Source: Symbiodinium natans
Taxonomy: Eukaryota > Sar > Dinophyceae > Suessiales > Symbiodiniaceae
Length of the DNA: 64,000 nucleotides
Direction: 5' to 3'
NCBI GenBank assembly: GCA_905221605.1
Contig: CAJNDS010002024.1
Location: 594,763 to 658,762, forward strand
The translations under genes and the position numbers were made by a program. This document shows, piece by piece, positions 39,575 through 50,807 of this stretch; positions within the stretch are counted from its first letter, which is position 1; every line of letters begins with the position of its first letter. The notes under the pieces are model-generated. The model made no database searches and was not told the origin of the DNA. It saw nothing but the letters and a program-made list of their open reading frames with translations.

Positions 39575-41240
39575 CTTGGGACGGCCTGGAAGCGCTGCCT
39601 GAAGCTTCTCCTGGTGGGGTAGAGCTCAAACCCTAACTTCCTACAAAGCCTAAACCCATGCAGGGTTTAGGTTTAGGGTTTAGGGTTTCGGGTTTCGGGT
39701 TCCGGGTTTCGGGCTTAGGGCCTAGTTTTCAGGGTTTAGGGTTACTGGAGCCCGAAACCCTGAAACCTTGAGACTCCTTCAAGATTCAACCCGACCTTGG
39801 GGCACCGTTCAGGATGGCTTAAGGTCCAAAAGGCATGGGGGGAGTGAGGGGACACCAGGAAGCTGAGGGGAGCTTTAGGGTTTAGGGTTTAGGGTTTAGG
39901 GTTTAGGGTTTAGGGTTTAGGGTTAGGGTTACTACGACCCACTTTTTTGGGGGGCTTGAGGTTCCCTTCTTGGCCCCTTCAAGCCCCCCAAAAACTTGGG
40001 TCCTAGTAACCCTAAAACTTTACACCCTACACCCTAAGCCCTAAACCCGAAGCCCTAAACCCTAAACCCTAACCCCAAACCCTAAACCCTAAGCCCTTTA
40101 CATTCTCCAGTCCTGGGTCCTAGGGTTGGGGAGCTGCCACAGAAGGCAGCCTTCAACCCTGGAACTGCTTTTTCAGAAGCCCGGAACCCTTACTGGGTTT
40201 AGGGTTTAGTGGTTTAGGGGTTTAGGATTTAGGGTTTAGGGGGTAAAGACTTGGGGCTGGATGTCTAGAGGTTAGGCTTTAAGCTTCTAAGGCCCAAAAC
40301 CCCAAGCCCGTTAGGGCTTCGGGATCCGGAGTTGAGCGCTTTTGGGTATGGAAGATTGGCATAGGCCTCAAAGAGCCAAGCCTTCTAACACTCAAGCCTA
40401 GGCCATGAAACCTTCAATGCGTTTAGGGTTTGGGGTTTCGGGTTTGGGGTTTGGGGCTTGGGATTCCAAAAGTTCCGCAATGACCAGAAAGTGTGGCCTT
40501 GCCCGCCGCTGCTGACAGCCTCGACTGCTGCAGTCCTGCCTCTGCGCAAAGAAGCTTTGGGGTTCCGGGGGTTTAGGGCTTAAGGTCTAGGGTTTAAGGC
40601 TTAAGGTTTAGGTTTAGGGCTTAGGGTTTACGGTTTAGGGCTGAGGTCTGAGGACCTACGAAGCGGAGAGGCCTGGACTTTTACTCAAACGCAGCACGAA
40701 GTAAGAACTCAACCCTAAGAAACCACACAGCTCCCTTCACCTAGGGGTCGGGCCTAGGGAGGGTTTAGGATTTAGGGTTTAGGGCCTAGGGAGGGTTTAG
40801 GATTCAGGGTTTAGGGCCTAGGGTTTAGGGTTTAGGTTGACGGTTTAGGGTTTAGAGTGACCCCCGAAGAATGAGGAACTACAGTGCCTATAACCTGCAA
40901 AACACCCCCCCAAACTAACCAAGCACTGTTCACCTTGAGCCATTGTTGTTCGGTCCACGAGCCATCACTGCCCATGGACGATTGCTTGGCAGGCGGCGCA
41001 CGCCTGTTCTTGCGCTCCTTCTCATTCAGAAGCGAAGCCGGCTCTGCCGGCGAATTCATGAGCCCTGCCAAGTGGCATAGCAGCTTGCTTGTCCTCAGGG
41101 GTTGGGACACGCTTATTGTACCCCCGACAAGCCCCGTCGACCGCCCATGTTTGAGCATGCGCCATCTTGTCGTCGAAGGTGGCAAATGCAATCGTCTGGC
41201 ATTATTTGGAACACACGTTTGTCAACGGCGCGAGGACCTT
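39575..41240 (-). other. candidate exons, unidentified
   Basis: About 40880-41240: minus frames including HAQTWAVDGACRGYNKRVPT and, separately, SSMGSDGSWTEQQWLK before GTGAAC; a plus frame of 128 codons overlaps. About 40475-40555 (AEAGLQQSRLSAAAGKATLS), 40335-40398 (KAWLFEAYANLPYPKALNS), 39800-39862 (LVSPHSPHAFWTLSHPERCP), 39575-39628 (ELYPTRRSFRQRFQ before GC). Confidence 0.4.
39930..40012. mobile_element. short inverted-repeat element
   Basis: GTTACTACGACCCA and TTTTTTGGGGGGCTTGA at the left are mirrored by TTCAAGCCCCCCAAAAA and TGGGTCCTAGTAAC at the right. About 82 bp. It follows a TTTAGGG tract immediately. Confidence 0.85.
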
Positions 41241-41364
41241 AGACCCTACACCCGAAGCCCTAAACGCTAAAGCTTAGGGTTCTGAGCTCAGAAGCTGAAG
41301 TTCAGGGCTTGGGGCTTATAGGTTGGGATGTCCTGAATAGGGAGTTGTAGGGGTCTAGGGTCGC

Positions 41365-41970
41365 AAGCCCCGGGTGGCCACCTTCCTTCCTTGCCCATTG
41401 AGGCACATCCTGTGCAACAGTGGACATGGATTTAGGGTTTAGGCTTCAGGGTTTCGGGCTTTATCGCGCAAGACTATGATCAACAGGGGGTGCCCCCCCC
41501 CCCCTAACCCTTGAACCCTGACCCCTTGAAACCCTAAGCCTTAAAGCTGAAAGCAAACAGCTTCAAACCCTGAAAACCTTGTAGCCTTAAGCCCAAAACC
41601 CTTCAATTCAACTCTTAGTTTCGGGATACCACGACGGGCCCTTAACGACATGCTTGATCCATGCTTTGCAGCAAGCTCAATATATGTCCTTATATACATA
41701 CCTACATAACACATCAAGCCCGCAAAACATGGCAGGTCCCTACGCCCTAAATCTTTCAGCCTGAGCCCCTAAACGCTACAACCCAAACCCCTACACTCTA
41801 CAAGCGTAAAACGAACCCTAAACCCTAGACCCTAAACCCTAAACCCTAGACCCTAAACCCTTAACCCTAGACCCTAAACCCTAAGCCCTGTGTCGTGAGC
41901 GTGGCCTGCAGAAGTATGGTCGAGGCTGCTAGCGCCTCCGCATCCTGGAGCATGTCGCAAGCTGTTTCGG
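41365..41970 (-). other. two candidate exons, unidentified
   Basis: About 41890-41970 reads ETACDMLQDAEALAASTILL. About 41365-41430 starts at ATG and reads MSTVAQDVPQWARKEGGHPG. CCCTAAA/CCCTAGA units lie between. Confidence 0.42.
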
Positions 41971-42504
41971 AGGGTTTAGGGTTTAGGGTTTAAGGTTTAG
42001 GGTTTAGGGTTTAGGGCTTAGGGTATAGGGTTTCAAGTTTAAGGTTGCTTTCCCGGTTTGGGGATTGTGGTTGAACACAAAACCTTAGTTGCTGAGTTCA
42101 TAAGCCCCAAACAAGTGTGCACTTTCAGTTCTATAAGGGACTATAGTATCCCCAAAAGTGTAGTAAAGTGTACCCATTCAGCTACTAAGAAACCCTTGAA
42201 CCCCAAATCCCAACGAAGGGGATTCCCTCTAGGGCCTACTTCCCTGCGGGTAGGGATCGAGGGTGCCAAGGGTTTAGGGTTTAGGGTTTAGGTTTTAAGT
42301 TTAGGGGGGTATATGGTATACAGTTCCAACCCTTACACCGAATATAATATAAGGGCCCATACTTCGGATCCCTTTGAACAAGGGTAAGGGGCCATACCAA
42401 GGGCGCATGGTTCCAACCTTCCAGCTTCCGGGTTCCCTACTAGGCACTTTCACGGTGTAGGGTTTAGGGTTTTGGGGTTTAGGGTTTAGGGCTTCGGAGT
42501 TCCG

Positions 42505-42625
42505 GTTCCCACTTTCCAGGGTTCCAGGGTTGCAGGGTTCCAAGTTCCAGGGTTGCAGGGTTCCAGGGTTCCAGGTTCCAGGGTTGCAGGGTTCCAGGGT
42601 TCCAGGTTCCAGGGTTTCAGGGTTT
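42505..42625 (+). repeat. GGTTCCAGGGTTGCAG-type repeat
   Basis: About nine copies of an 8-9 bp unit (GGGTTCCA, GGGTTGCA), apparently derived from telomeric repeat. Confidence 0.85.
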
Positions 42626-42780
42626 TAGGGCGGCAGGGTCAGGGGTTGAGGCGGTTTTAGGGCTCAGGGTCTCCAGAAGTTAGGGTTCCAGGGTTTAGGG
42701 CTGAGGGCTTTGGGCTGATTCAGAGTTCTGGGGCCGAAGAGAACCTTGAGACCCTGAGCAAGAGCGCCCTGAACCAAATG

Positions 42781-42922
42781 AGTTTAGGGTTTAGGGTTTA
42801 GGGTTTAGGGTTTAGGGTTTAGGGTTTAGGGTTTAGGGTTTAGGGTTTAGGGTTTAGGGTTTAGGGTTTAGGGTTTAGGGTTTAGGGTTTAGGGTTTAGG
42901 GTTTAGGGTTTAGGGTTTAGGG
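42781..42922 (+). repeat. (TTTAGGG)20 perfect tract
   Basis: Uniform heptamers. Confidence 0.97.
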
Positions 42923-43307
42923 CTGATCTGAGCTCTGGCCGCTTTCTGGCGCCGTAAACTCAAAGCAACATACTTTATAAGCTGCGGCCCAGGAGAAAGA
43001 AAACTACTCTATGAGACCCTTAAACATACGAAAAGTCGTTGGGTTCAAAAATTAAAAAAAATCGAAAACTCTACGCCCCAAACCCTGAACCATCAAACTG
43101 AGGCCTTAGAAAAGAAAGAAGCCCATAAAGACGAGGCTCAATTCAAAGCAGAAGCGTTCCCAGGCCCTAGACTCCATACGCCCTAAACCCTAAACTACTG
43201 GCAAAGACCCCCCCCCTCAAAACAAAACTACTAAACTAATCTTGCTTTGGAGGGTAATAGAGGGATGGTTGTTTTTTCATTTTGGGGGGTTCTTAAGCAG
43301 ATAGTAG

Positions 43308-43409
43308 CTAGGCTGCCCAGTAACCTAGGCTTAAAAAGGGTGCCCTTTTTTGCTTAAAGGGGTTTATAAGGGAACCTGAAGCCCCCAAACAGGGAATGAG
43401 GGCACCACT
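43308..43409. mobile_element. family C element truncated at telomeric repeat
   Basis: CTAGGCTGCCCAGTAACCTA matches the complete copy at 54171. The right end stops at GGGCACCACTG and goes directly into CCCTAAA repeat at about 43410. Confidence 0.88.
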
Positions 43410-43469
43410 GAACCCTAAACCCTAAACCCTAAACCCTAAACCCTAAACCCTCAAGACAAAATAAATAGA

Positions 43470-43573
43470 AATTGTATGTGGTATCATTCTGAATTTTCAA
43501 GTTATTTGTCTAAACAGCTGACAAGCCGAGTTTAAGTCTGAGGCCAAATGCTCTATTTACTCAAACCTCGCCC

Positions 43574-43611
<38 letters not shown>

Positions 43612-43995
43612 TATGTCGTATCATTCTGAATTTTCAAGTTATTTGTCTAATTCTGAATTTTCAAGTTATTTGTCTAAACAGCTGACGAGCCGAGTTTAAG
43701 TCTGAGGCCAACTGCTTAATTCGCTTAAACCTCGCCCTGCGCCCCCCCCCCCCCCCCTCCGCCCCTCCTGTGTATGTAAGCCTCCCCTTCCCCTCCCCTT
43801 CCCCCCCCCTCCTCCCCCCCCCTCCTCCCCCCCCCTCCTCCCCCCCCCTCCTCCCCCCCCTCCCCTCCCCCTCCCCCCCCCCCTCCCCCCCCCTCCCCCC
43901 CCTCCCCCCCCCTCCCCCCCTCCCCCCCCCCCCCCTCCCCCCCCCTCCCCCCCCCCCCCCCCCCCTCCCCCCCCCCCTCCCTCCCCCCTCCCCCA
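43470..43995. repeat. duplicated block with poly(C) expansions
   Basis: A segment beginning GTATCATTCTGAATTTTCAA (about 43480-43574) recurs at about 43618-43740 with an internal 28-bp duplication. Each copy ends in CCTCGCCCT followed by poly(C): about 36 C at 43575-43611, and then a 200-bp C-rich tract of (CCCCCCCTCC)-like units to 43995. Confidence 0.92.
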
Positions 43996-44010
43996 CCAGT
44001 TTTAAAAAAC

Positions 44011-44058
44011 GAAACTTTCGTACGAAACGTTTCGTACGAAACTTTCGTACGAAACGTT
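44011..44058. repeat. palindromic GAAACGTTTCGTAC repeat
   Basis: CGTACGAAACGTTTCGTACG at 44019-44038 is a perfect 20-bp palindrome inside three to four tandem 13-14 bp units. Confidence 0.95.
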
Positions 44059-44159
44059 ATTGGGACCCAAACCCTATACAATTTCTATAAACCCTAAACC
44101 CTAAACCCTGGGCATCCTCGGTAGTGACCCCTCGAATCTGCAGCTCAGGCCCGCGCTTC

Positions 44160-44512
44160 GGCTTTTGCCAGGCACTCCTCGTTGTCACATCTGACCTGCG
44201 CAGCGGGGTGCTCTCTTGCTTCGGCCCTATAGCCCTATAGCCCTATAGAGCTATAGCCCTATAGCCTTATAGCCCTATATAGCCCTATAGCCCTATAGCC
44301 CTATAGCCCTATAGCCCTATAGCCCTATCGCCCCATTGCCCTAAACCCTAAACCCTAAACCCTAAACCCTGAACCCGAACCCTAAACCCTAAACCCTAAA
44401 CCCCAAACCCTGAAAACCACTCAAAGCCCCGGAGCCCCGACACCTCTTACCATGCCAGCTTGGAGGTTCATGTTTGCAGCTTGTAGGTGCCCCAAATAAA
44501 GCACTTCCAAAA
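44160..44512 (-). other. two candidate exons and (CCCTATAG)n tract
   Basis: About 44455-44512 reads LEVLYLGHLQAANMNLQAGM. About 44160-44205 reads VRCDNEECLAKAEAR after CAG|G. Between them 44225-44335 is about 13 CCCTATAG octamers. Confidence 0.42.
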
Positions 44513-44519
44513 GCTTGTT

Positions 44520-44635
44520 TGGGGTTTAGGGTTTAGGGTTTAGGGTTTAGGGTTTAGGGTTTAGGGTTTAGGGTTTAGGGTTTAGGGTTTAGGGTTTAGG
44601 GTTTAGGGTTTACGGTTTGGGGTTTAGGGTTACCC
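44520..44635 (+). repeat. (TTTAGGG)n tract
   Basis: About 15 units. Confidence 0.96.
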
Positions 44636-44639
44636 CAAG

Positions 44640-45010
44640 CATAGCAGAATCCCTGAGAGGGACCTCTGACAAAGGGGCACCCCTATTGCCGGCAACCCCC
44701 AAATACAGCTACTGTATGTGTGACCAGTTACAGGTATACCGGGCGAAGGAAATCATCCGTTGCAGAATAAGGGTACCACACTAGTTGATATACAACCCAC
44801 CCATTATGGCAACTGAATGAAAAAACTGAACAAGAGCCCAGTATAATACACTTATAACCTCAGCAGGTTCACTAATCACCAATGAACCTCAAAGTGATTT
44901 ACTGACAACTTCGGGACAAAAGTGTGACAGCCGTGCTGGGAGTCTCGTGTGGACTAAGGGCTTAGTTGCCTTCACAAGGACCCAAATATACACGACTAAA
45001 TAAACACTAT
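44640..45010. other. unique AT-richer stretch, nothing recognised
   Basis: About 370 bp without telomeric repeat, without a long frame and without clear inverted ends. Some resemblance to the family G and C bodies (GGTACCACAC, ACTTATAACC), so possibly decayed element DNA. Confidence 0.5.
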
Positions 45011-45084
45011 CAAGCCCACATACCCTAAACCCTAAACCCTAAACACTAAACCCTAAACCCTAGGCCCTAAACGCTACTAAGCCC

Positions 45085-45180
45085 AAGAAAAAGGCCTCGG
45101 CCGGCGCCGCTCTGGCGAGGGGCGTCAGGCCTTTCGGGAAGCTCGCGCGCCGCACACGAAAAAGCTCGAAAGCCCCCAGC
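45085..45180. other. GC-rich island, coding strand undecided
   Basis: The plus strand reads a very basic KKKASAGAALARGVRPFGKL, the minus strand GGFRAFSCAARELPERPDAP. Both are uninterrupted. Confidence 0.35.
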
Positions 45181-45599
45181 AAGAGGGTTTAGGGTTTTAT
45201 AGTGTTTAGGCCTTAGGGTTTAGGGTTTAGGATTTCGGATTTAAGGTTGAGGGTTTAGGGCGTTTATTGGGCTTGGGGCTTCGGGGGTTTAGGGTTTATG
45301 GGGTTGAGAGCTTCCTTCGGGGTTTCTGGGATTCTAGGGGACCCCACCACACGCGCCTGTCAGCGCAATGACTTTCGACAGCACCTCGATGGCGGCTTAG
45401 GGTTTCGGGCTTCGGGAGGTGTTGGGGTTAGGGTTTGGGGCTTTGGGTTTAGGGCTTGGAGGGTCCGAGCATCCAGCAAAGCCCGGCCTGCCGTAGCCTA
45501 CCCCCCTCCCCCCCCCCGGGCAAAAAAAATGCCAAAACATCAAGGCCTAGCAACCCACCCCCTGCCCCCCCCACCCACGCCCCGAAGTTCTTATCACCT

Positions 45600-46080
45600 T
45601 GAACCCCTAAACCCTAAAGGCCCTAAACCCTAAGCCCTAAGACCCAAACCCTAAACCCTAAACCCTAAACCCTAAACCCTAAACCCTAAACCCTAAACCC
45701 TAAACCCTAAGCCCTAAGCCCTAAGCCCTAAGCCCTAACCCTAAGCCCTACACCCTAAACCCTAAACCCTAAACCCTAAACCCTAAGCCCTAAGCCCTAA
45801 ACCCTAAACCCTAAACCCTAGCCCTAAACCCTAAACCCTAAACCCTAAACCCTGATCCCTCCCTTGGGCCGAGGCCCTCAGAGCCATGACAAGTGGGACC
45901 TGTTTTGCAGGCAGCTCGGGAGGCCCGCGGGCCTTTCTCGACTAGGGTTTAGGGTTTAGGGTTTAGGGTGTAGGGTGTAGGGTGTAGGGTGTAGGGTGTA
46001 GGGTTTAGGGTTTAGGGTTTCGGGTTTCGGGTTTCGGGTTTCGGGTTTCGGGTTTCGGGTTTCGGGTTTCGGGCTTAGGA
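45600..46080. repeat. CCCTAAA/CCCTAAG tract, island, then TGTAGGG and TTTCGGG blocks
   Basis: 45628-45855 is C-strand repeat with CCCTAAG blocks. 45945-46075 is G-strand repeat with five TGTAGGG followed by eight TTTCGGG units. Confidence 0.95.
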
Positions 46081-46444
46081 TATAAGCCCTCGCCCTGAGC
46101 CCCTTCAAGGCGTCTAACTGGGACCCCTAATGATGTACCCCTAAGAGGTTCCTTTCATCCCTAGAAATTCCTTTAGAGGATCTTTGAAAAGGGTCCCCAA
46201 ACCCAAGGGTGCAACCTTAGTAGAAGCTCTTGAAGGCTTAACCCTAAAAGCCTTCAAGGCGAACAACCCCCTTCCCCAAACCTTTGAGTCCTAAAGCCCG
46301 AAGTCCTTAAGCCCTAAACTTGGAAACCCTGAAGCCCTCTCCTAAACCCTAGATCCTTAACCCTGAAACTCTTCAGCCCGAGAGCCTTTAGGGGAGGGGG
46401 GGGGGGGGGGGGGGGCTGGGCTCTAAAGGGTTTAGGGGTGTTTT

Positions 46445-47402
46445 TATGCAGGACATCGTATGTTTGGCGATGCTCCAGAAGCAGTCGACTTGTTGAGCAA
46501 AAAACTGAGGTTTCGGGTTTGGGGTCTAGGTTTTAGGGTTTAGGGTTTAGGGTTTAGGGTTTAGGGTTTAGGGTTTAGGGTTTAGGGTTTAGTAGGCCCT
46601 CCCCGGGCCAGGGCCTCGTTGTCGCGTCCTCTCTCGCTATCGATATGCCTGGGCTGCTCCGGGAATCCTAGAGCTGCGGGGTGGCTTGGGGTTTCGGGTT
46701 TGGGGTTTACGGTTTGGGGTTGAGGATGTGGGGCTTAGGGTTTAGGGTTTAGGATTTAGGGTTTAGGGTTTAGGGTTTGAATGTTAAGGGAGGGGGGGAG
46801 AGGTGGTGTGGGTTGGGTTTTGTTCGGGTCGCTGGAGGCCTCTTGGGGCTTGGTGAAGGCTTTTGGATGCTCCCTGGCGGAGCTTGAAGCCTTCTGGTGC
46901 CGTGCCGCTTAATGTAGGGGTTGGAATAATTACTAATAGTATTCCCTTGTGGTCCCTTTATAGATATACTACAATAACCCCCAAACCTGTTCTGATTACT
47001 TGTGGGTCTATGTAGGGCTTAGGGTTTAGGGTTTTTAGATTTTTGGGCTTTTAGGGTCTTTACGACTTAGACGGTTTAGGGACTGGGGCATGGGGGATAA
47101 GGTTTCTAGAGGCCCTCCAGTGCCGGCAAGGCGCAACGAAAGGGTTCAAGCATCGAAGGGTCTACCAAATGCCTCATCAACCCCTTCCGCGTGAGAGAGC
47201 CGACGAGCCGAAACGCCGAGGACACCCTCAAGCCTAAACCCTCAAGCCTAAACCCTAAACCCTAAACCCTGAACCCTAAACCCTAAACCCTTACTCGAAC
47301 TCCGCCGTCCGCAAGGTCCACGCTTCGCCAAGTAAGATCTGTAGGATGCCGACGTAACGTAATCCCCAGGCTACCCAGGAGAGAAATTCGAGGACCGGGA
47401 GC
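46445..47402 (-). other. run of candidate exons, unidentified
   Basis: About 47292-47402 (38 codons, APGPRISLLGSLGITLRRHP), 47105-47230 (42 codons to TAG, RLVGSLTRKGLMRHLVDPSM), 46830-46915 (GTAPEGFKLRQGASKSLHQA), 46600-46670 (GFPEQPRHIDSERGRDNEAL), 46445-46503 (FAQQVDCFWSIAKHTMSC). Telomeric tracts separate them. An element-like piece at about 46930-46993 resembles 16095-16150. Confidence 0.42.
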
Positions 47403-47764
47403 AACCTCGGAGAAAAGAATGGGATTTAGGGTTTAGGGTTTGGGGTTTAGGGTTTAGGGTTTAGGGTTTAAAGGTTTGGGGTTTGGGGTTAGGGGTTAGG
47501 GGTTTAGGGTTTACGGTGTAGGGTTTAGCCAGGAAACCGGGGGGGGTTGGGGGGAGGGGGGTGCTTAACAGGAGTTTAGAAAGGGAGTCCAAGCCTTAGA
47601 AGAGAATAAGGGCCCATTTAGGGTCCTGGCAATGGTCTCTCACAAAGAGCTGCAAGTCTGCAAGGCACTACTGCTGGAAGGTCAGCCCACTAATTCACTT
47701 TGCAGCTTGCAGGGAGCTTTGCAGGGAGCTGTGCAGGCGATAGGGGTTTGGGGTTTAGGCTATC

Positions 47765-47808
47765 CTGGAAGTCGTCCGGCTCAAAGCTTGCCATGTTCTG
47801 CATCTGCT
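47765..47808 (-). CDS. candidate small exon, unidentified
   Basis: After TTAG the frame reads QMQNMASFEPDDFQ and is followed by GATAGCC (GA donor). Confidence 0.42.
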
Positions 47809-47852
47809 AAGTAGCGTTACAAACCCTGAACCCTAAACCCTAAACCCTACAC

Positions 47853-47934
47853 CTACTATTTGCTGAAGAACCCCCAAAAAACAATAAAAAAAAGTTCTTG
47901 CTTATAAGAGTCGGGGTGCTTAAGCAAATGGTAG
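47853..47934. mobile_element. MITE-like family F
   Basis: CTACTATTTGCTGAAGAACC at the left and GGTGCTTAAGCAAATGGTAG at the right, 82 bp. Fragments occur near 27110-27165 and 43248-43303. Confidence 0.88.
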
Positions 47935-48009
47935 ACACTCTTCAGGGTAGCTGAGGGTTGGGAGTCCGGGTGCATTGCTTAAACGCCTTAAAAAGAACCA
48001 AGCATTTTG

Positions 48010-48670
48010 ACACGCCGCAGGCTCCGGTGGAAGGAGGGTCGGTTCCAGGTCAAGCCCGTGCGCCATGATCCAGCTTTTTGAGTCACGGGCGCCCCAGAGG
48101 CTCCAAAACTGTCCGTGGCAACGTCACCTACTCCCACTCTTCCGAACCGCAATCACTCTTCGGCGAAGTGGGTGGCGATCCCTAACGCAAGCCGCGAGAC
48201 CAGAAAACTCCACACCTCTCTGAACTTAAAACCCTAAACCGTGTAAACCCTAAACCCTAAATCCCTAGACCCGAAGCCTCAAGAATCTGAGACCCGAAGC
48301 TTCCAATGCCGCGCGCGGCGTCTCACGAGCTCCCGACGCAGGCAAGCCCTGCATGTTCTCTTCAGGGCTGAGGGTTGAAGGTTTAGGGTTTTACAGGTTT
48401 AGGGTTCTAGGGGGCTAGGGGGGGGTGCTCGAGGTTTTCAAGTCTGAGTTAGAGGATACATTTTGGGATGATTTGAGGATGTTGAACTCTAGTTCCTAAA
48501 CCCTAAACCCTAAACCCTAAACCCTAAACCCTAAACCCTAAACCCTAAACCCTAAACCCTAAACCCTAAACCCTAAACCCTAAACCGATACGACCGTCTG
48601 TGCCGTCACTGAATGTCGGAGACGAAGCCGAACAGCGAGCTAATCTTCTCCTCGGGCGGCCGCGGGGCTC
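48010..48670 (-). other. candidate exons, unidentified
   Basis: About 48610-48670 (PEEKISSLFGFVSDIQ, then TGA), 48275-48360 (30 codons, MQGLPASGARETPRAALEAS), 48010-48215 (two frames: VWSFLVSRLALGIATHFAEE upstream, MAHGLDLEPTLLPPEPAACQ downstream). A (CCCTAAA)n tract at 48496-48585 separates the first two. Confidence 0.4.
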
Positions 48671-48831
48671 AGGTAGCCCTAAACCCTAGACCCTAAACCC
48701 TACAACCCTAAACCCTAAACCCTAAACCTCCCAAGCACCTAACACCCCGTACAGCCTAAACCTCCAAAACGCCTCAAGCTCCCTATGTCATGAGCCCCAA
48801 GAGTTTAAGTCCCCGAACCTAGATCCCTGCT

Positions 48832-49010
48832 TTAGGGTTTAGGGTTTAGGGTTTAGGGTTTAGGGTTTAGGGTTTAGGGTTTAGGGTTTAGGGTTTAGGG
48901 TTTAGGGTTTAGAGTTGAGGGTATAGGTTTTCAGGTTTGGGGTTTTGGGGTTTAGGGTTTAGGGTTTAGGGTTTAGGGTTTAGGGTTTAAGGATTTAGGG
49001 TTTAGGGTTT
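48832..49010 (+). repeat. (TTTAGGG)n tract
   Basis: About 12 units, a variant stretch, then seven more. Confidence 0.95.
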
Positions 49011-49039
49011 CCAAGTACCCTGTAAGATACCCTGGATAC

Positions 49040-49320
49040 CCCCCATTAAGGTACACTTGCGCTCTACTCAAGACTTCAAGATAGGGGGCCGCAGGGGTAA
49101 GCTTATCACACTACTGGCGAAGATTTCGAGGCTCAGTATGGGGAGGTTAAGCCGACAAGGAAGAAGGAGGAACCCCTCATTCATGGGAACAAAGCCTGCT
49201 AGTTATGGTGAGGTGCATAAGGGCAGGGTTGCTGAATGGTTACATATGGACTATATACCTGGTACCCTAACCCCGCCTAAACCCCAGGCCCCAAGCCCTA
49301 TCAGGCCGAATCCCTGAGCC
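49040..49320. other. unique island, coding strand and frame undecided
   Basis: Two plus-strand frames are protein-like (one with FKIGGRRGKLITLLAKISRL, another with GEDFEAQYGEVKPTRKKEEP). The minus strand has stops. Confidence 0.35.
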
Positions 49321-50450
49321 CCTAACCCTAAACCCTCAACCCTAAACCCCAAACCTTAAACCCACAAACCCTAAACTCTGCACCACCACACCCAGTGCCC
49401 GTCGGAAAGCTCTCGGGAACGGAGACTCGTTGCGAGTTTGCAGAATTCAGGGGCTTGCAGAGTTTGGTAGATTTGGGTGCTTGCGGTTTGGGAGGTTTGG
49501 GGCTCAGAAAAATTTGGGACTTATGGGGGAATTTGGGCTGCAATCAGGGGGATTTAGGGGGCTTTAAGGTTGAAGGTTGCAAGCACCGAAGCATCTTGCA
49601 GGCCGCGCGTCCGCGATGGAGATCTGCGTGCGAGTGAGGTTGGACAGGTACACAACCATCAGGGCATCCTGGCCAACGCTTGGGCTTAGGACGGCCTACT
49701 GGGTATAGGGCTTAGGGTGTAGGGTTTATAGGTTTTAGGGCTTAGAGGGTTGAAAGGTTCACAGGGTTCGTAGGGTGTTTGGGGTGTATAGGGTGTGTAT
49801 GGGGTTTATATGGTTTTCAAGTCATAGGAGACTTATATAGGACGAGGGATTCGCTGATCAGGGACGAACCATTAAAGCACTACCATTCAGCAATGCAGAG
49901 ACTCCAATGCACTCCTCGAAGAGCTCGGGGTGTGGGGTTCTAAACCCTAAACCCTAAACCCTAGACTCGAACTGTAAGCCCTAAACCTTAAGCCCTACAG
50001 ACCTATGCCCTCTTATCCTAACACCTTATGCCCAAGAACCCTTGAAACCAAAAATCTAAAACCCTAAAACCCTAAAACCCTAATCCTTCCAACCGAAAAA
50101 CCCTAAAAACCCTAGGTCCTCAACCCTAAACCACGCTAGCTAGACGAGTGACCCCAAACCTTACCGGGGTACCTTGTAGGATGCTTTTTGAGATATTACC
50201 TGAACCCTATGCTCTAAACACTAAACCAGAAACCCGAAACCCTAAAACCGACACCCTGAACCCCAAACCCTGAGCCCCAAACCCTAACCCCCAAGCCCTA
50301 TACCCCAAACCCTGAGCCAAACGCTAAATAAACCCTAAACCCTAAACCCTAGCCCTAAACCCTAAACCCTAAACCCTAAATCCCTGGACTTTTTGGCCCC
50401 TGGAGCCCAAGCCCGAAGCCTGGAGCGAGGCGTTGCACAGGTTCTCGACC

Positions 50451-50807
50451 GCCTCCACCTCTCAGAAGCCATCTGGGGTTTAGGGTTTAGGGTTTAGGGT
50501 TTAGGGTTTCGGGTTTCGGGTTTCGGGTTTAGGGTTTAGGGTTTAGGGTTTCGGGTTTAGGGTTTAGGGTTTAGGGTTAGGGTGTAGGGTGTAGGGTTTA
50601 GGGTTTAGGGTTTGGGGTTTAGGGAGTAGGGTTTAGGGTTTAGGGTTTAGGGTTTGGGGTTTGGGGTTTAGTGCTTAGGGTTAGGGTGTAGGGTTTTGGG
50701 TTTAGGGTTTAGGGTGTAGGGTTTAGGGTTTAGGGTTTAGGGTTTAGGCTTTAGGCTTTAGGGTTGCGGGTTTCGGGCCTCCACCTTGCAGAAGCCATCT
50801 GGGGTTT
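50451..50807. repeat. telomeric tract flanked by a 31-bp direct repeat
   Basis: GCCTCCACCT..CAGAAGCCATCTGGGG is present at 50451-50481 and 50777-50807 with only two to three mismatches. The 295 bp between are TTTAGGG repeat with TTTCGGG, TGTAGGG and TTTGGGG blocks. The left copy overlaps the acceptor of the 50.4-kb candidate exon. Confidence 0.9.

Noticed and set aside
43661-44090. Frames encoding poly-Gly or poly-Pro/Ser
   Set aside because: Translation of the poly(C) tract; no unique residues.
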